64,000 bases of DNA, taken from NCBI RefSeq assembly GCF_002368115.1, contig NZ_AP018316.1, positions 3,454,496 through 3,518,495 on the forward strand, given 5' to 3'. The stretch comes from Dolichospermum compactum NIES-806. Its GTDB lineage: Bacteria > Cyanobacteriota > Cyanobacteriia > Cyanobacteriales > Nostocaceae. Under the pieces are notes generated by a model. The model did no database searches. It was not told the DNA's origin and saw only the letters and a program-made list of their open reading frames with translations. Below, piece by piece: positions 42,799 to 51,976 of this stretch. How positions within the stretch are numbered: the stretch's first letter is position 1; the number at the start of each line of letters is the position of its first letter. Position numbers and translations under genes: made by a program.

Positions 42799-44514
42799 AT
42801 AGTAATTTCCTACTTTGCGATGACGAACTGCGGTAATTCCATCAGGTTTGGAAACTTTTCCATCTTCAACTGTGCAGTATAAAATCCAGTGATCACTACA
42901 TTCCATACTATTAACAACTTCACATTCCATGTATGCGAGTGCGTCAGTCAAAATGGGTGAACCGTTTTTAGCTCTTTGGGTTTTTACGTCTGCAAATCTA
43001 TCAACACCGGGATTTAAACGTTTGAGAAAATGCTTTTTCAGGTCTTGATAGTTTCCTTCTTCAAGAACATTAAGAACAAAGCGATCTCCTACGTGCAATA
43101 AACTATCTAAAGCGCGATCTTTAGCTACAGCAATGGTAAAACCTAAAGGCTGTAAACTGGCTTGTGTTACCCAAGAAGCGATCATTGCGCCGCTAATATC
43201 GCCTTTTTTGGCAGTGACAATATACAAACCATTACTAATTCTTCCCAACGCTTTTTCCATGTTCACGTCGAGAGATTTGATTTGTTTAATATTGCGTTCC
43301 CGGACTAACAATTGTCCCAAACCATTGCCGGCTTCTGTAAATTGTTTATAGGTGGAATCTGTGGGAGTTTCTTTAATACGAATAGCGGGAAAAGCTTCCT
43401 TAATACCTAAATCAATAAATTTGCGTCTGAGAGTATCAATGGGTTCATCATCGCCACCATAGGACTCAAATAAACCCACAACTTGCTTATTTTTAGCAAC
43501 TGCTAATAAAGAACTAATTGCGGCTTGTGCTTTAATTGCACTAGTAGAAGGCATCCCCACAATTAAACCAGATGCGCGACCGGCTAATTCTTGAATTTCT
43601 TGACTTTCTGCGGTGTTTAAATCCAATACTTCCACACCAACACCAGCTTTTTGCAAACCATCGCCAATGGCGTGTGCTATGCGATCGCTATATCCATAAC
43701 CAGAGACATAAAACAAACCCACAGTAGTTTCTGTTTTTGCTTGTTTTTGACTCCAATTATGATAATATTCAGTGAGAACATCGAGGTTATGATGTAGTAA
43801 AGGTCCGTGTCCATTGGCAATAATTTTAATTTCACCAAGTTCACCCATTCTCTTCATTGCATTCAGCAAAGAACGAGCATTTGGACCCATTAAGCAATCA
43901 TAATAAAAGCGAAAATCAGCTTCAATTGCTTCTAAATCTTCGTCGAAAGTGCGATCATCACAGTAGTGCATTCCAAAGGCATCACAAGTGTAGAGAACTT
44001 GGGTTTTGCGATCAAAGCTAAAAATAGTATCTGGCCAGTGTAAATTCGGCGCACTGACAAATTCCATTTCATGACCTTGACCAATTTTGATGCGATCGCC
44101 ACTTTTGACAATTCGCTTAGAAAAAGGTTCATGTACCAAACCTTCCAAAAATTGCAAAGCCACTTTAGAAGCTAAAACAGTCGCTCTTGGTGCTAACTGT
44201 AAAATATCTTCGACTAAGCCACTATGATCAGGTTCAGTATGGCTAACAATGATATAATCAATAGTCTTAGGATTAACTAAACCCTTAAGAGTTTCTAAAT
44301 AAAGTTCACGAAACTTCTGGTGAGAAGTATCAATTAAAACTGTTTGTTCACCTCTAATTAAATATGAATTATAGGTTGTACCATTTTGTAAACCAAATTC
44401 AATATCAAAACGATCCCGATCCCAGTCTAGAGAACGAATCGCAGTAGTGTTAGGGGCAATTTCTACAGTTTGTATAGTTAATCGGTTCTGAACGTTCTCT
44501 GAGATAGCTACCAT
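42796..44514 (-). CDS. flv3: Flavodiiron protein, Flv3 type (canonical iron site)
   Basis: 572 residues from MVAISENVQNRLTIQTVEIA (ATG at 44514; an upstream in-frame start at 44562 adds an unlikely Cys-rich leader). The iron motif SHTEPDHSGL is complete (His92, Glu94, Asp96, His97). Flavodoxin and flavin reductase domains follow. It is the catalytic partner of the Flv1-type protein 119 bases downstream; together they would protect photosystem I or, if this is the B pair, help keep the heterocyst free of oxygen. Confidence 0.93.
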   Translation of the reverse strand: MVAISENVQNRLTIQTVEIAPNTTAIRSLDWDRDRFDIEFGLQNGTTYNSYLIRGEQTVLIDTSHQKFRELYLETLKGLVNPKTIDYIIVSHTEPDHSGLVEDILQLAPRATVLASKVALQFLEGLVHEPFSKRIVKSGDRIKIGQGHEMEFVSAPNLHWPDTIFSFDRKTQVLYTCDAFGMHYCDDRTFDEDLEAIEADFRFYYDCLMGPNARSLLNAMKRMGELGEIKIIANGHGPLLHHNLDVLTEYYHNWSQKQAKTETTVGLFYVSGYGYSDRIAHAIGDGLQKAGVGVEVLDLNTAESQEIQELAGRASGLIVGMPSTSAIKAQAAISSLLAVAKNKQVVGLFESYGGDDEPIDTLRRKFIDLGIKEAFPAIRIKETPTDSTYKQFTEAGNGLGQLLVRERNIKQIKSLDVNMEKALGRISNGLYIVTAKKGDISGAMIASWVTQASLQPLGFTIAVAKDRALDSLLHVGDRFVLNVLEEGNYQDLKKHFLKRLNPGVDRFADVKTQRAKNGSPILTDALAYMECEVVNSMECSDHWILYCTVEDGKVSKPDGITAVRHRKVGNYY

Positions 44515-45454
44515 TATTTCACAAGAGCAAATAAATAAACAATCATTTCTTCTGCCCCCCATTGTCGCTATTATTTTTTTTTAAAGCTGTAATGAAAAGT
44601 ATATTTCGGAAAATTAAAGTTGTGATCACAGATACAGTTTTTACGTAACCATTCAGCCATTAGCTATCAGCAAGAATTGAATTGATCAGCATTCTGAATA
44701 TTAATTACAAAAAGGCAGGAGTTAAGAGGCAGAGGGGCAGAAGCTTATGAGTATAAATTAAAACTTTGGTTTTGTGTTTACTTTTAAATCTTCATAATTT
44801 ATGTTTAAACTTTACTATTACTTGATATGTATTTTATAACTTTCATTTAATATGATAAAAGGACATTATTTATGTCACCATGAAGGCGTTTTATACGAAG
44901 AGTGCATAAGTAAATTTTATTGGCATACTATGATTACAACAGCGGCAGATTCTAAAAATTGGCTGCAAGGAAGCCGTTATAGTAATCGGGGAAGTATTTA
45001 TTTGTTTGCTCCGATGGTTAACTTCAATGTGATGGCGGAAGTTGGAGACACTCCACCCTAATTGGCGGTGTTGTACTTGCTGGGAAATTTAATGAATGAT
45101 TCAACAATTACATCTTAATAGTAGTGAGAAAATTTCACACCTATTTTGACATAGCGTAATAGATGTCATTGAAGTGAAATAAATACTTTGATATTTGGTA
45201 ACTAAATTACTGAATGATAATCTCTTATCAAATTATTAACTTATACACAGCAATAGTTAGAAATTTGATGTTGCATCAAAGCCTTTAGCTTCAGTATTTA
45301 TGAGTTCCAAATATAAAAAAAGTATTCACTCTAATTTTCAAACAAGTACATACAGCGTATTGCAGAGTTTGCTGGCAAATCAATACAGCATCTTTTGTAT
45401 AGCAATTTATAACAATTAAATAACCTCTATTTAAGATAATAGGAGATTAGTTGC
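44515..45454. other. 940-base intergenic region, no convincing gene
   Basis: Between divergent flv3 and the acyltransferase gene. It is AT-rich, with a GGCAGAGGGGCAG repeat near 44725. A 69-codon frame at 44852-45061 is open but has no family resemblance, ribosome site or codon pattern I can support; it may be a remnant. The flv3 promoter should lie between 44515 and about 44700. No clear NtcA or other site is seen. Confidence 0.5.
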
Positions 45455-46633
45455 ATGACTCAAATGATCGAAAAATCTGCCGAAAAGAGACTTCATCTTC
45501 CTTATTTAGACGGATTGAGGGGATTAGCGTCTTTATATATTGTCCTCGTACATATTGAACCATCAATTGAAGGGCAATTGCCTATAATGTGGTCATTATT
45601 TGGAGAAACCATGAAATATGGTGCATTTAGTGTTGTCATTTTCATTGTTCTTTCTGGTTATGTTTTGATGCTGCCAGTAGCGCGTTCTGAAAATGGTCAG
45701 TTATCAGGAAGTTTCATGAATTATATTAAGAAGCGATCGCGGCGAATTTTACCACCCTACTATATAACACTGTTGATCTGTTTACTATTAACAACAATTA
45801 TCTTGGGTTTAGAAAAATTTACCGATTTTCAATGGAATGCAGAAGCAGGACTAGGAGCATTTTCTCCCAGATTTTCTTTTATGGATGTATTGCTTAAACT
45901 ACTCCTAGTTCATAATCTTGACAGTAACTCATATCTAACTATTAACCCACCCATGTGGACTGTCGCCACAGAATGGCAAATATACTTTTTATTTCCGCTA
46001 TTTTTATTACCTATATGGCGACAGTTGGGATTATTTGGGGTTGTGATTATTACCTTTTTAATTGGTTTAACTCCTATATATTTGTTGAATGGATTACTTG
46101 AATCAGCAAATCCTTGGTTTTTATGTATATTCTGTTTAGGAATGGCAGCAGCAGATATTGGATTTTCCCAAAAACCCAAGTTAGTAGCCCTCAGAAATTC
46201 TTTACCTTGGGGTTGGTTATCCATTATCTTTACCTGTATTGCTGTCATCACTGAATGGCGACGGATAGGACTGCATATATGGATTAATCAAACTTTTGCT
46301 GGTCTGGCATTTGCCTGTCTATTTATTTCCTTAACCAAGTCAATAATAGAAGACAAAAAACCATCTTTAATCTTACAGATATTACAACATCCTTTAGCGA
46401 TCGCCCTGGGGACATTTTCCTATAGTCTCTATCTCACTCATGGACCAGTCTTAGTTTTGGTGCGTTACTGCCTGTTTTACCTGCCAATCTCACCAGATAT
46501 GTTTGCAGCCGGATGTTATTTACTAGGTACAGTAATGTCACTCATTATCGCTTACTGGTTTTACTTATACTTTGAGCGGCCATTTATGTCCAATTTTTTG
46601 AAAAAGCGAAAAATCAAAGATGCCGTGATTTAA
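45455..46633 (+). CDS. Acyltransferase 3 family membrane protein
   Basis: 392 residues with about ten membrane spans. The opening LPYLDGLRGLASLYIVLVHI, with the conserved His, and KKRSRRILPPYYITLLICLL, with the conserved Arg pair, mark the OafA/acyltransferase-3 family. Such proteins O-acetylate sugars or lipids at the cell surface. The acceptor is unknown. The gene stands alone with GGAG upstream of its ATG. Confidence 0.9.
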   Translation: MTQMIEKSAEKRLHLPYLDGLRGLASLYIVLVHIEPSIEGQLPIMWSLFGETMKYGAFSVVIFIVLSGYVLMLPVARSENGQLSGSFMNYIKKRSRRILPPYYITLLICLLLTTIILGLEKFTDFQWNAEAGLGAFSPRFSFMDVLLKLLLVHNLDSNSYLTINPPMWTVATEWQIYFLFPLFLLPIWRQLGLFGVVIITFLIGLTPIYLLNGLLESANPWFLCIFCLGMAAADIGFSQKPKLVALRNSLPWGWLSIIFTCIAVITEWRRIGLHIWINQTFAGLAFACLFISLTKSIIEDKKPSLILQILQHPLAIALGTFSYSLYLTHGPVLVLVRYCLFYLPISPDMFAAGCYLLGTVMSLIIAYWFYLYFERPFMSNFLKKRKIKDAVI

Positions 46634-47285
46634 CAAAAGCCTCAATTAATACTTGGTTTAAAAATACCTGATTGTTTGCCTTAGTCCACCCAGGTGGACT
46701 TTGTTTGTGTAGTAGCGACTTCTAGTCGCCCCATATTTTTATATTTTCTTTGCCGAGATTAACATTTCCATGATATTGTAAAAATTAATAATCAAACCCT
46801 AGCACAGCACGGCGTAAATAAATCAACTATTCTTAATCGCCAAAAAGCTTGCCCAATATTGCTTTTGACTTTTGACGAACGCCTTGCGGTACTAGTGAGA
46901 TGTTAAGACCAGAAAAGCTTTTAACCATTAATACACAAAGAAACTGTCCACCTTGAAGATTTAGTGACAACTCTCAGGGTAGAGGTAAGCGCATCAAGTT
47001 TCTAAATATGGCTTTAGGTGATTAACCTTGTCTAAATTTGCTGCCAAGATAAATCAATTAAAAATTAATAATTAAAAATTTAAAAAAGCTTGTGTAATCT
47101 GCTTTTTTAATTTTGCTATTTACTACTATTTGTGTTTGAAAATAGCTAAATATTTCCGTGTAGGTAATTCTGTAACCGCAAAGAATTACGAATTATTAAT
47201 GACGGAATTATATAGACAAGTGGGATACTTTGAGTACAAATGATGCACTGAAAATTTTATTTTCATGAAAACGTGAGGAGGAAAC
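46634..47285. other. 650-base spacer with repeats
   Basis: It holds a small hairpin (GTCCACCCAGGTGGAC, 46684-46699), a GTAGCGACTTCTAGTCGCCC hairpin (46711-46731) and the CTAGTAC element (46799-46895). About 390 bases of AT-rich DNA follow, with no gene. GAGGAGG at 47275-47281 is the ribosome site of the next reading frame. Confidence 0.65.
46799..46895. repeat. CTAGTAC-ended dispersed element, copy 4
   Basis: From CTAGCACAGCACGGCGTAAA to GACGAACGCCTTGCGGTACT-AG. It aligns with the other four copies; one end has changed to CTAGCAC. Confidence 0.75.
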
Positions 47286-47712
47286 TTGAACGGAACAATT
47301 TTGAAGCGGGAATGGTTTTTTAACACCCAGCGAGACATTATGGCGGGTGCTGTGGTAGGACTAGCTTTGATTCCCGAAGCGATCGCTTTTTCAATTATTG
47401 CCAGAGTAGATCCCAAAGTTGGGCTGTATGCCTCATTTATTAATTGCCATTTTATTTTTACAAGATTGGGTGAAGCAAATGCCCATGGCCGCCTTAGTTG
47501 CTGTCATGATTATGGTATCAATCGGGACATTTCGCTGGTCATCCATCAAAAATATTTTGACACTCAAGGAGGGGCAGTCTCTAACTTGCCAAGCAATGCA
47601 CGAACGATTATCCAAAAAATTGCAGGAAATAGAAGATAACATTCGACAACTTCAGAAATCTGAAGATGCCGATCCCAATCATGAATGTGTCATTTTAGAA
47701 AAGGTGGAATAA
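47286..47712 (+). pseudogene. Collapsed SulP transporter fused to a MerR-type tail
   Basis: It starts at TTG 47286 behind GAGGAGG, with a good SulP N-terminus (REWFFNTQRDIMAGAVVGLA, then LIPEAIAFSIIARVDPKVGL and YASF). Near 47430 the frame shifts and the sequence jumps to a later SulP span (ILFLQDWVKQMPMAALVAVM, IMVSIGTFRW), with roughly 250-300 residues missing. It then runs into LTLKEGQSLTCQAMHERLSK and KLQEIEDNIRQLQ, ending ECVILEKVE, which resembles the C-terminal effector end of a metal-responsive MerR regulator. Two deletions or fusions and a frameshift make it non-functional. The assignments are by motif recall. Confidence 0.75.
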
Positions 47713-47715
47713 ATC

Positions 47716-47874
47716 ATGTTGAAAGTTGAAATTCTCGGTACAGGTTGCAAGAAATGTCATCAACTAGAAGCCAATGTGCAAGAGGCAATTACTACTCTTA
47801 AACTAGATGCTGAAGTCAGACAGATTACAGATCCAATTGCAATCGCTCAACGGGGTGTGATGAAAAGGCTTTAG
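47716..47874 (+). pseudogene. Truncated small thioredoxin-family protein
   Basis: 52 codons, MLKVEILGTGCKKCHQLEAN onward, with the CKKC site intact. The family runs to about 77 residues and continues after RGVM with a TPAL-type cis-proline strand. Here RGVM is followed by KRL-stop, so the second half of the fold is missing. It follows the broken sulP/merR remnant by three bases and looks like part of the same decayed metal or sulfur-related locus. Confidence 0.75.
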
Positions 47875-47932
47875 GAATTAATAATCACTAATTATCAAAT
47901 CAGTCCACTTTAACGGTAAACTCATATATTGC

Positions 47933-47965
47933 AGATCCCGGACTTCTCAAAGAAGTCGGGGATCT
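47933..47965. repeat. Dispersed hairpin, GATCCCCGACTTC family (copy 7)
   Basis: AGATCCCGGACTTCT pairs with AGAAGTCGGGGATCT; one mismatch pair lies in the stem. It sits between the decayed locus and ccmP. Confidence 0.8.
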
Positions 47966-48016
47966 AAATCAATCTCAATCCAAAATGTTTACCCTCATGA
48001 CTGGAGAATTAAGACT

Positions 48017-48658
48017 TTGGGTATAGAACTACGCAGTTTCGTATTTCTAGACAATCTGCAACCTCAACACGCCGCATACATGGGAACAGTAGCCCAGGGT
48101 TTCTTACCATTACCGGGGGATACATCCCTATGGATTGAAATTTCCCCTGGTATCGAAATCAACAAGATTACCGACGTAGCCCTGAAATCCGCTTCCGTTC
48201 GTCCTGGAGTACAAGTAGTAGAACGGCTATACGGACTATTAGAAGTGCATTCTGGCTCTCAAGGGGAAACACGAGCCGCTGGAGATGCGATTTTGGCATT
48301 TTTAGGCGTAAAAAAAGAGGAATGTCTCAAACCTCGTGTAGTTTCTAGCCAAATTATCCGCAATATTGACGCTTACCAAACCCAACTTATTAACCGTACC
48401 CGTCGAGGACAACTGCTACTAGCAGGACAAACCCTCTATGTATTGGAAGTTGAACCAGCCGCTTATGCAGCACTAGCAGCTAATGAAGCAGAAAAAGCAG
48501 CGCAAATTAACATCCTCGAAGTTCAAGCTGTCGGTAGTTTTGGCAGACTTTATTTAGGTGGCTCAGAACAGGATATTTTAGCAGGAGCAGCGGGCGCTTT
48601 AGCCGCAATTGAAAACTCACCTGGAAGGGAAAATCCCCAAGGTAAGCGTAACGAATAA
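48017..48658 (+). CDS. ccmP: Carboxysome shell protein CcmP (tandem BMC domains)
   Basis: 213 residues, two bacterial-microcompartment domains (about 1-105 and 106-205). Characteristic segments are LRSFVFLDNLQPQHAAYMGT, GFLPLPGDTSLWIEISPGIE, VRPGVQVVERLYGLLEVHSG and YAALAANEAEKAAQINILEV. CcmP forms trimers of double domains that stack to enclose a gated pore, proposed to pass larger metabolites through the beta-carboxysome shell. It is a satellite gene away from the main ccm operon, as in other cyanobacteria. TTG at 48017 is used, with GGAG 10 bases before it. Confidence 0.93.
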   Translation: MGIELRSFVFLDNLQPQHAAYMGTVAQGFLPLPGDTSLWIEISPGIEINKITDVALKSASVRPGVQVVERLYGLLEVHSGSQGETRAAGDAILAFLGVKKEECLKPRVVSSQIIRNIDAYQTQLINRTRRGQLLLAGQTLYVLEVEPAAYAALAANEAEKAAQINILEVQAVGSFGRLYLGGSEQDILAGAAGALAAIENSPGRENPQGKRNE

Positions 48659-48690
48659 GGAACAAGATTGACGCAACTAACATATTAGTA

Positions 48691-48752
48691 GGGTGCGTCA
48701 GATGTTAAAAATCTGTTTATTCTTACCCCATAATCAAGTCTGACGCACCCTA
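48691..48752. repeat. GTAGGGTGCGTCAGA foldback repeat
   Basis: GTAGGGTGCGTCAGA at 48691 and its inverse TCTGACGCACCCTAC at 48738, with a ~32-base loop. The same arms occur at 28834-28895. Confidence 0.8.
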
Positions 48753-48800
48753 CAAGAAATATTAAGTGTGAAACTTGCATAAGTCCTAAAGGAGCAAAAA

Positions 48801-49610
48801 ATGGCAAATCAACAACATCTCAATGTATTACGTTCAGGAGCAGTTACTTGGATAGAATGGAGAAACAAAAATCCCCAAGTTGACATTGATCTTAGCGGTG
48901 CAAATTTACTAGGAGAAAACCTCCGAGGAGCAAATCTCCAAGGGGTAAATTTGAATAAAGTCAATTTAGCTCATGCTTTATTAGTACGAACTAATTTTAG
49001 TCATGCTAATCTCAGTAATGCTATTTTTTATCAAGCCAAGTTAATAGAAGCTAACTTGAGTCAAGCTAATTTGAGTATTGCTAATTTGAGTGGGGCAATT
49101 TTAAGCCAGGCTAATTTAAGTTTTGGCAACTTTATTGGTGCTGATTTCAGTGGTGCAAATCTGGAAAATACTATGATTACAGATGCTAATTTAATTGGTA
49201 CAGATTTCCAAAATGCTAATCTAAAAAATGCTGATTTAGCCGCAGCCCAACTTATTCGCAGTAATTTAAGTTTTGCAACTTTGATGGCAGTTAATTTAAT
49301 TACTGCCAACTTGAGTGAAGCAAATTTATATGAAGCAGAATTAATGACTGCTCAACTTTATCAAGCCAACCTACATAAGGCTAATTTAACAAAAGCTCAT
49401 TTAGGAAACGCATTTTTATCGAAAGCTAATTTGAGTGAAGCTAATTTAACGGAAGCTGATTTAAGTTGGGCAAATTTGAAAGGTGCGAATTTAGCAGGAG
49501 CAAATTTAAAAGGTGCAAATATTCGCGGTGCAAATTTTCAGGGAGCAAATCTAAAAGGGACGATTTTAGAGAATAAGTTAGAATTATTAACACCAAAGAA
49601 ATGCAATTAA
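48801..49610 (+). CDS. Pentapeptide-repeat protein
   Basis: 269 residues. After a ~28-residue lead (MANQQHLNVLRSGAVTWIEW) nearly all the rest is A(N/D)LXX pentapeptides (IDLSGANLLGENLRGANLQG, then continuing to LKGANIRGANFQGANLKG). This gives roughly 45 repeats folding as a right-handed quadrilateral helix. Such proteins are common in cyanobacteria; functions are mostly unknown, though a few mimic DNA. It has GGAG upstream (AAAGGAGCAAAAA). No partner is evident. Confidence 0.93.
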   Translation: MANQQHLNVLRSGAVTWIEWRNKNPQVDIDLSGANLLGENLRGANLQGVNLNKVNLAHALLVRTNFSHANLSNAIFYQAKLIEANLSQANLSIANLSGAILSQANLSFGNFIGADFSGANLENTMITDANLIGTDFQNANLKNADLAAAQLIRSNLSFATLMAVNLITANLSEANLYEAELMTAQLYQANLHKANLTKAHLGNAFLSKANLSEANLTEADLSWANLKGANLAGANLKGANIRGANFQGANLKGTILENKLELLTPKKCN

Positions 49611-49666
49611 TGGTAACGAGGTAATATGTTAAAATAAAATCAACTGTAACACACCAAGTTGATAAT

Positions 49667-49894
49667 ATGAATGCTCATAAAATCGAAACGTCCTTAACTG
49701 AAGATGGAACTTTAGTGTTAAAAGGTTTACCTTTCCATGCTGGTGATGTTGTGGAAGTGATTATTTTACAACCTCAAACCGCACAACATCAAATTAAATC
49801 TCTAGAAACACAAAATACCAATCTTTATCCTTTACGTGGCAAAGTGATCCGTTATGATGATCCTACTGAACCTGTAGCTTTAGACGAAGATTAG
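49667..49894 (+). CDS. Small antitoxin-like protein upstream of Septu pair
   Basis: 75 residues, MNAHKIETSLTEDGTLVLKG then LPFHAGDVVEVIIL, ending YPLRGKVIRYDDPTEPVALD-ED. It resembles small cyanobacterial proteins that usually sit just before PIN-domain toxins and act as antitoxins; the opening looks like a beta-rich AbrB-like arm. No toxin follows here; instead the ATPase gene begins 25 bases later. It may be an orphan antitoxin or a co-transcribed part of the defence locus. No biochemical role is established. Confidence 0.65.
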   Translation: MNAHKIETSLTEDGTLVLKGLPFHAGDVVEVIILQPQTAQHQIKSLETQNTNLYPLRGKVIRYDDPTEPVALDED

Positions 49895-49919
49895 TAATTT
49901 TATCAAGAAAAATAAATCA

Positions 49920-51233
49920 ATGCACATTCAAAAAGTTATTATCAAAAACTTCCGCTGCTTCGAGCATTTGGAAGTTAATTTAGATCCCGATATCAATATT
50001 TTTGTTGGTAATAATGGATCAGGTAAAAGTGCATTATTGGATGGTATTGCTATTGCAATGATTCCCTATATTATTAAGATTCAGAGGCTTTTAGCCACAG
50101 AAGAGATAGAAGGTAAATCACTTGTTTTAGAACGACGAGAGGTATCAGCCAATCAAGAAGATAATAGAAAAATAAATCCACCAGAATTCACTGTATCTGC
50201 TACTGGTTTTTCAGATTGGACAAGTGTTTATGAAGAAATGATTGCTAATAATAAGTTGCCTTTATCTCTATCATTCAAAGGTTTAACAAAGCTTTTAGCC
50301 GAACTGGAAAGTAAATTTTTAAATCAATTAGATAACAAAAAATCAGACCTTTCCATTATAGCTTATTATAGAGGTGATCGCCACTTAAATAATATTGATG
50401 ATATTGAAGATATTTCAAATAAATACTTCAATAGATTTGATGCTTTAAATAACATCCTTGATGCAACATCTGATTTTACAGATTTAGCTAACTGGTTTTT
50501 TGTGCGCGAGTTACAAGAACTAAGAGAGGTAAAAAAGCGGAGAGATATTAACTTTGAACTTCCTGATTTAAAGCAAATAAGAAATGCTATTTCTACCATT
50601 ATTGCTCCCAATGCTCGCATTTATTTTTCAGGTGCAACATCTGCAAAATTAATGGTTGAGTGGACAATGGAAACAGGAGAGAAAAGAGAACTTTTACTAA
50701 GTCAATTAAGTGCAGGTTATCGCAATATGTTGGCGTTGGTAATGGATTTTGCGCGACGTTTAGCACAAGCAAACCCAGACATGGAAAACCCATTAGCAGC
50801 AGAAGCCATTTTGATGATTGATGAGTTAGATTTGCATTTACATCCAACGTGGCAACAAAAGATTATTCCTGATTTAAAAAAGGTATTTCCCAACACTCAA
50901 ATTATCGCCACTACTCACAGTCCCGAAGTTGTGACAACAGTTAAACAAAATCAGGTGAAGATATTAGAAGATTATCAAATCAAGGAATGTCCATCACCTA
51001 CCAAGGGGATGAAAAGTTCAGATATTGTCAGATATGTTTTAGGATTGAGTGATTTAAGACCAGACACAGACGAATCAAGAACACTGACACGACTTTTTGA
51101 AGCAATTGATAATGGTCAATTAGAAGAAGCAAAACGCCTCAGACAAGAATTACAACACTGGGAATCTTATGATCCAGATATGACTAGAGCAGATATGCAA
51201 ATCCGCAAACTGGAACGGAGGAATGCGGTGTGA
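49920..51233 (+). CDS. Septu-type AAA ATPase (PtuA-like)
   Basis: 437 residues, an ABC/SMC-like ATPase of the RecF/OLD type. It opens VIIKNFRCFEHLEVN, with Walker A GNNGSGKS (30-37), ABC signature LSAGYRNM (263-270), Walker B AILMIDELDLHLHP (296-309) and the switch histidine in ATTHSPEVV (His333). A short helical C-terminus follows. Paired directly with an HNH nuclease, this is the make-up of the Septu anti-phage system (PtuA with PtuB). Its stop overlaps the nuclease start. No toprim domain is seen, so it is not a full OLD nuclease. Confidence 0.85.
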   Translation: MHIQKVIIKNFRCFEHLEVNLDPDINIFVGNNGSGKSALLDGIAIAMIPYIIKIQRLLATEEIEGKSLVLERREVSANQEDNRKINPPEFTVSATGFSDWTSVYEEMIANNKLPLSLSFKGLTKLLAELESKFLNQLDNKKSDLSIIAYYRGDRHLNNIDDIEDISNKYFNRFDALNNILDATSDFTDLANWFFVRELQELREVKKRRDINFELPDLKQIRNAISTIIAPNARIYFSGATSAKLMVEWTMETGEKRELLLSQLSAGYRNMLALVMDFARRLAQANPDMENPLAAEAILMIDELDLHLHPTWQQKIIPDLKKVFPNTQIIATTHSPEVVTTVKQNQVKILEDYQIKECPSPTKGMKSSDIVRYVLGLSDLRPDTDESRTLTRLFEAIDNGQLEEAKRLRQELQHWESYDPDMTRADMQIRKLERRNAV

Positions 51234-51976
51234 AAAAAGTGCTGAAATCCCCAGAACCAGAGGAACTTAAAAACTATAAAGAGCGATTTTCTTCTCAATT
51301 TAAACGATGGAATGATTTAAAAAAGAATAAAGAAACTTTAAATGCAATTCGTAAAACTTTAGCATCTGATCAAAAAGGACTTTGTGCTTATTGTGAAATG
51401 TCTATTCATGAAAACAATCGCTCTGTTGAGCATTTTATCCCCTGTAGAGAATCAACAAAAGAAAATAATCATGATCTAGATTGGCAAAATATGTTAGGTA
51501 TCTGTCGTCCTCCAGGTGGAGTAGAAGATGATCATGAGCAAAATTCAAAATTACTCAAATATTCCCGTTGCTGTGGTCATAAAAAAGATGGTTTTATACC
51601 TGATGGTAGATTATTAAATCCTCTCAATTTACCAATATTACGTCTATTTAAATTCAGTAGTAAAGATGGTGAAATTAGACCTGATAAAAAAGCTTGTGAA
51701 GATTCTGGTATTCCTATAGAAAATGTTCAATTTACTATTGATACCCTGGAACTTAATGTTCAAAGATTAAAGAATCTACGATTAGCTGTAATTGACGAAA
51801 TAGAAAAAGAACTTGATGATGAGACAATTGATATAAATGATTTAGAAGAGAAAATTGCAGCCGAATATTTTGGTAATGGTACAGACAATTGGCCTCGGTT
51901 TTTCACAACTCTTCGCTGGGTTTTAGGTGCAGGTGCAGAACGACATCTGATTAATATTTCTTATTCAGAACAATAA
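51230..51976 (+). CDS. Septu-type HNH endonuclease (PtuB-like)
   Basis: 248 residues from GTG at 51230, overlapping the ATPase stop (GTGA). The HNH core is at about 50-115: CAYCEM (Cys52, Cys55), RSVEHFIPC (Glu67, His68), DWQNMLGIC (Asn87, Cys92) and a later CCGHKKDGF. This is the arrangement of the TIGR02646-type family found in Septu and some retron systems. In Septu the PtuA ATPase holds and controls PtuB, which cuts DNA on infection. No reverse transcriptase or retron RNA is seen near by, so this is a plain type I-like pair. Confidence 0.85.
   Translation: MKKVLKSPEPEELKNYKERFSSQFKRWNDLKKNKETLNAIRKTLASDQKGLCAYCEMSIHENNRSVEHFIPCRESTKENNHDLDWQNMLGICRPPGGVEDDHEQNSKLLKYSRCCGHKKDGFIPDGRLLNPLNLPILRLFKFSSKDGEIRPDKKACEDSGIPIENVQFTIDTLELNVQRLKNLRLAVIDEIEKELDDETIDINDLEEKIAAEYFGNGTDNWPRFFTTLRWVLGAGAERHLINISYSEQ

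Noticed and set aside
44852..45061. 69-codon frame in the large spacer after flv3
   Set aside because: No recognisable domain, no ribosome site; kept only as a note in the spacer entry.
49061..49309. Minus-strand frame opposite the pentapeptide gene
   Set aside because: Antisense of regular pentapeptide codons, which tends to be open by chance.
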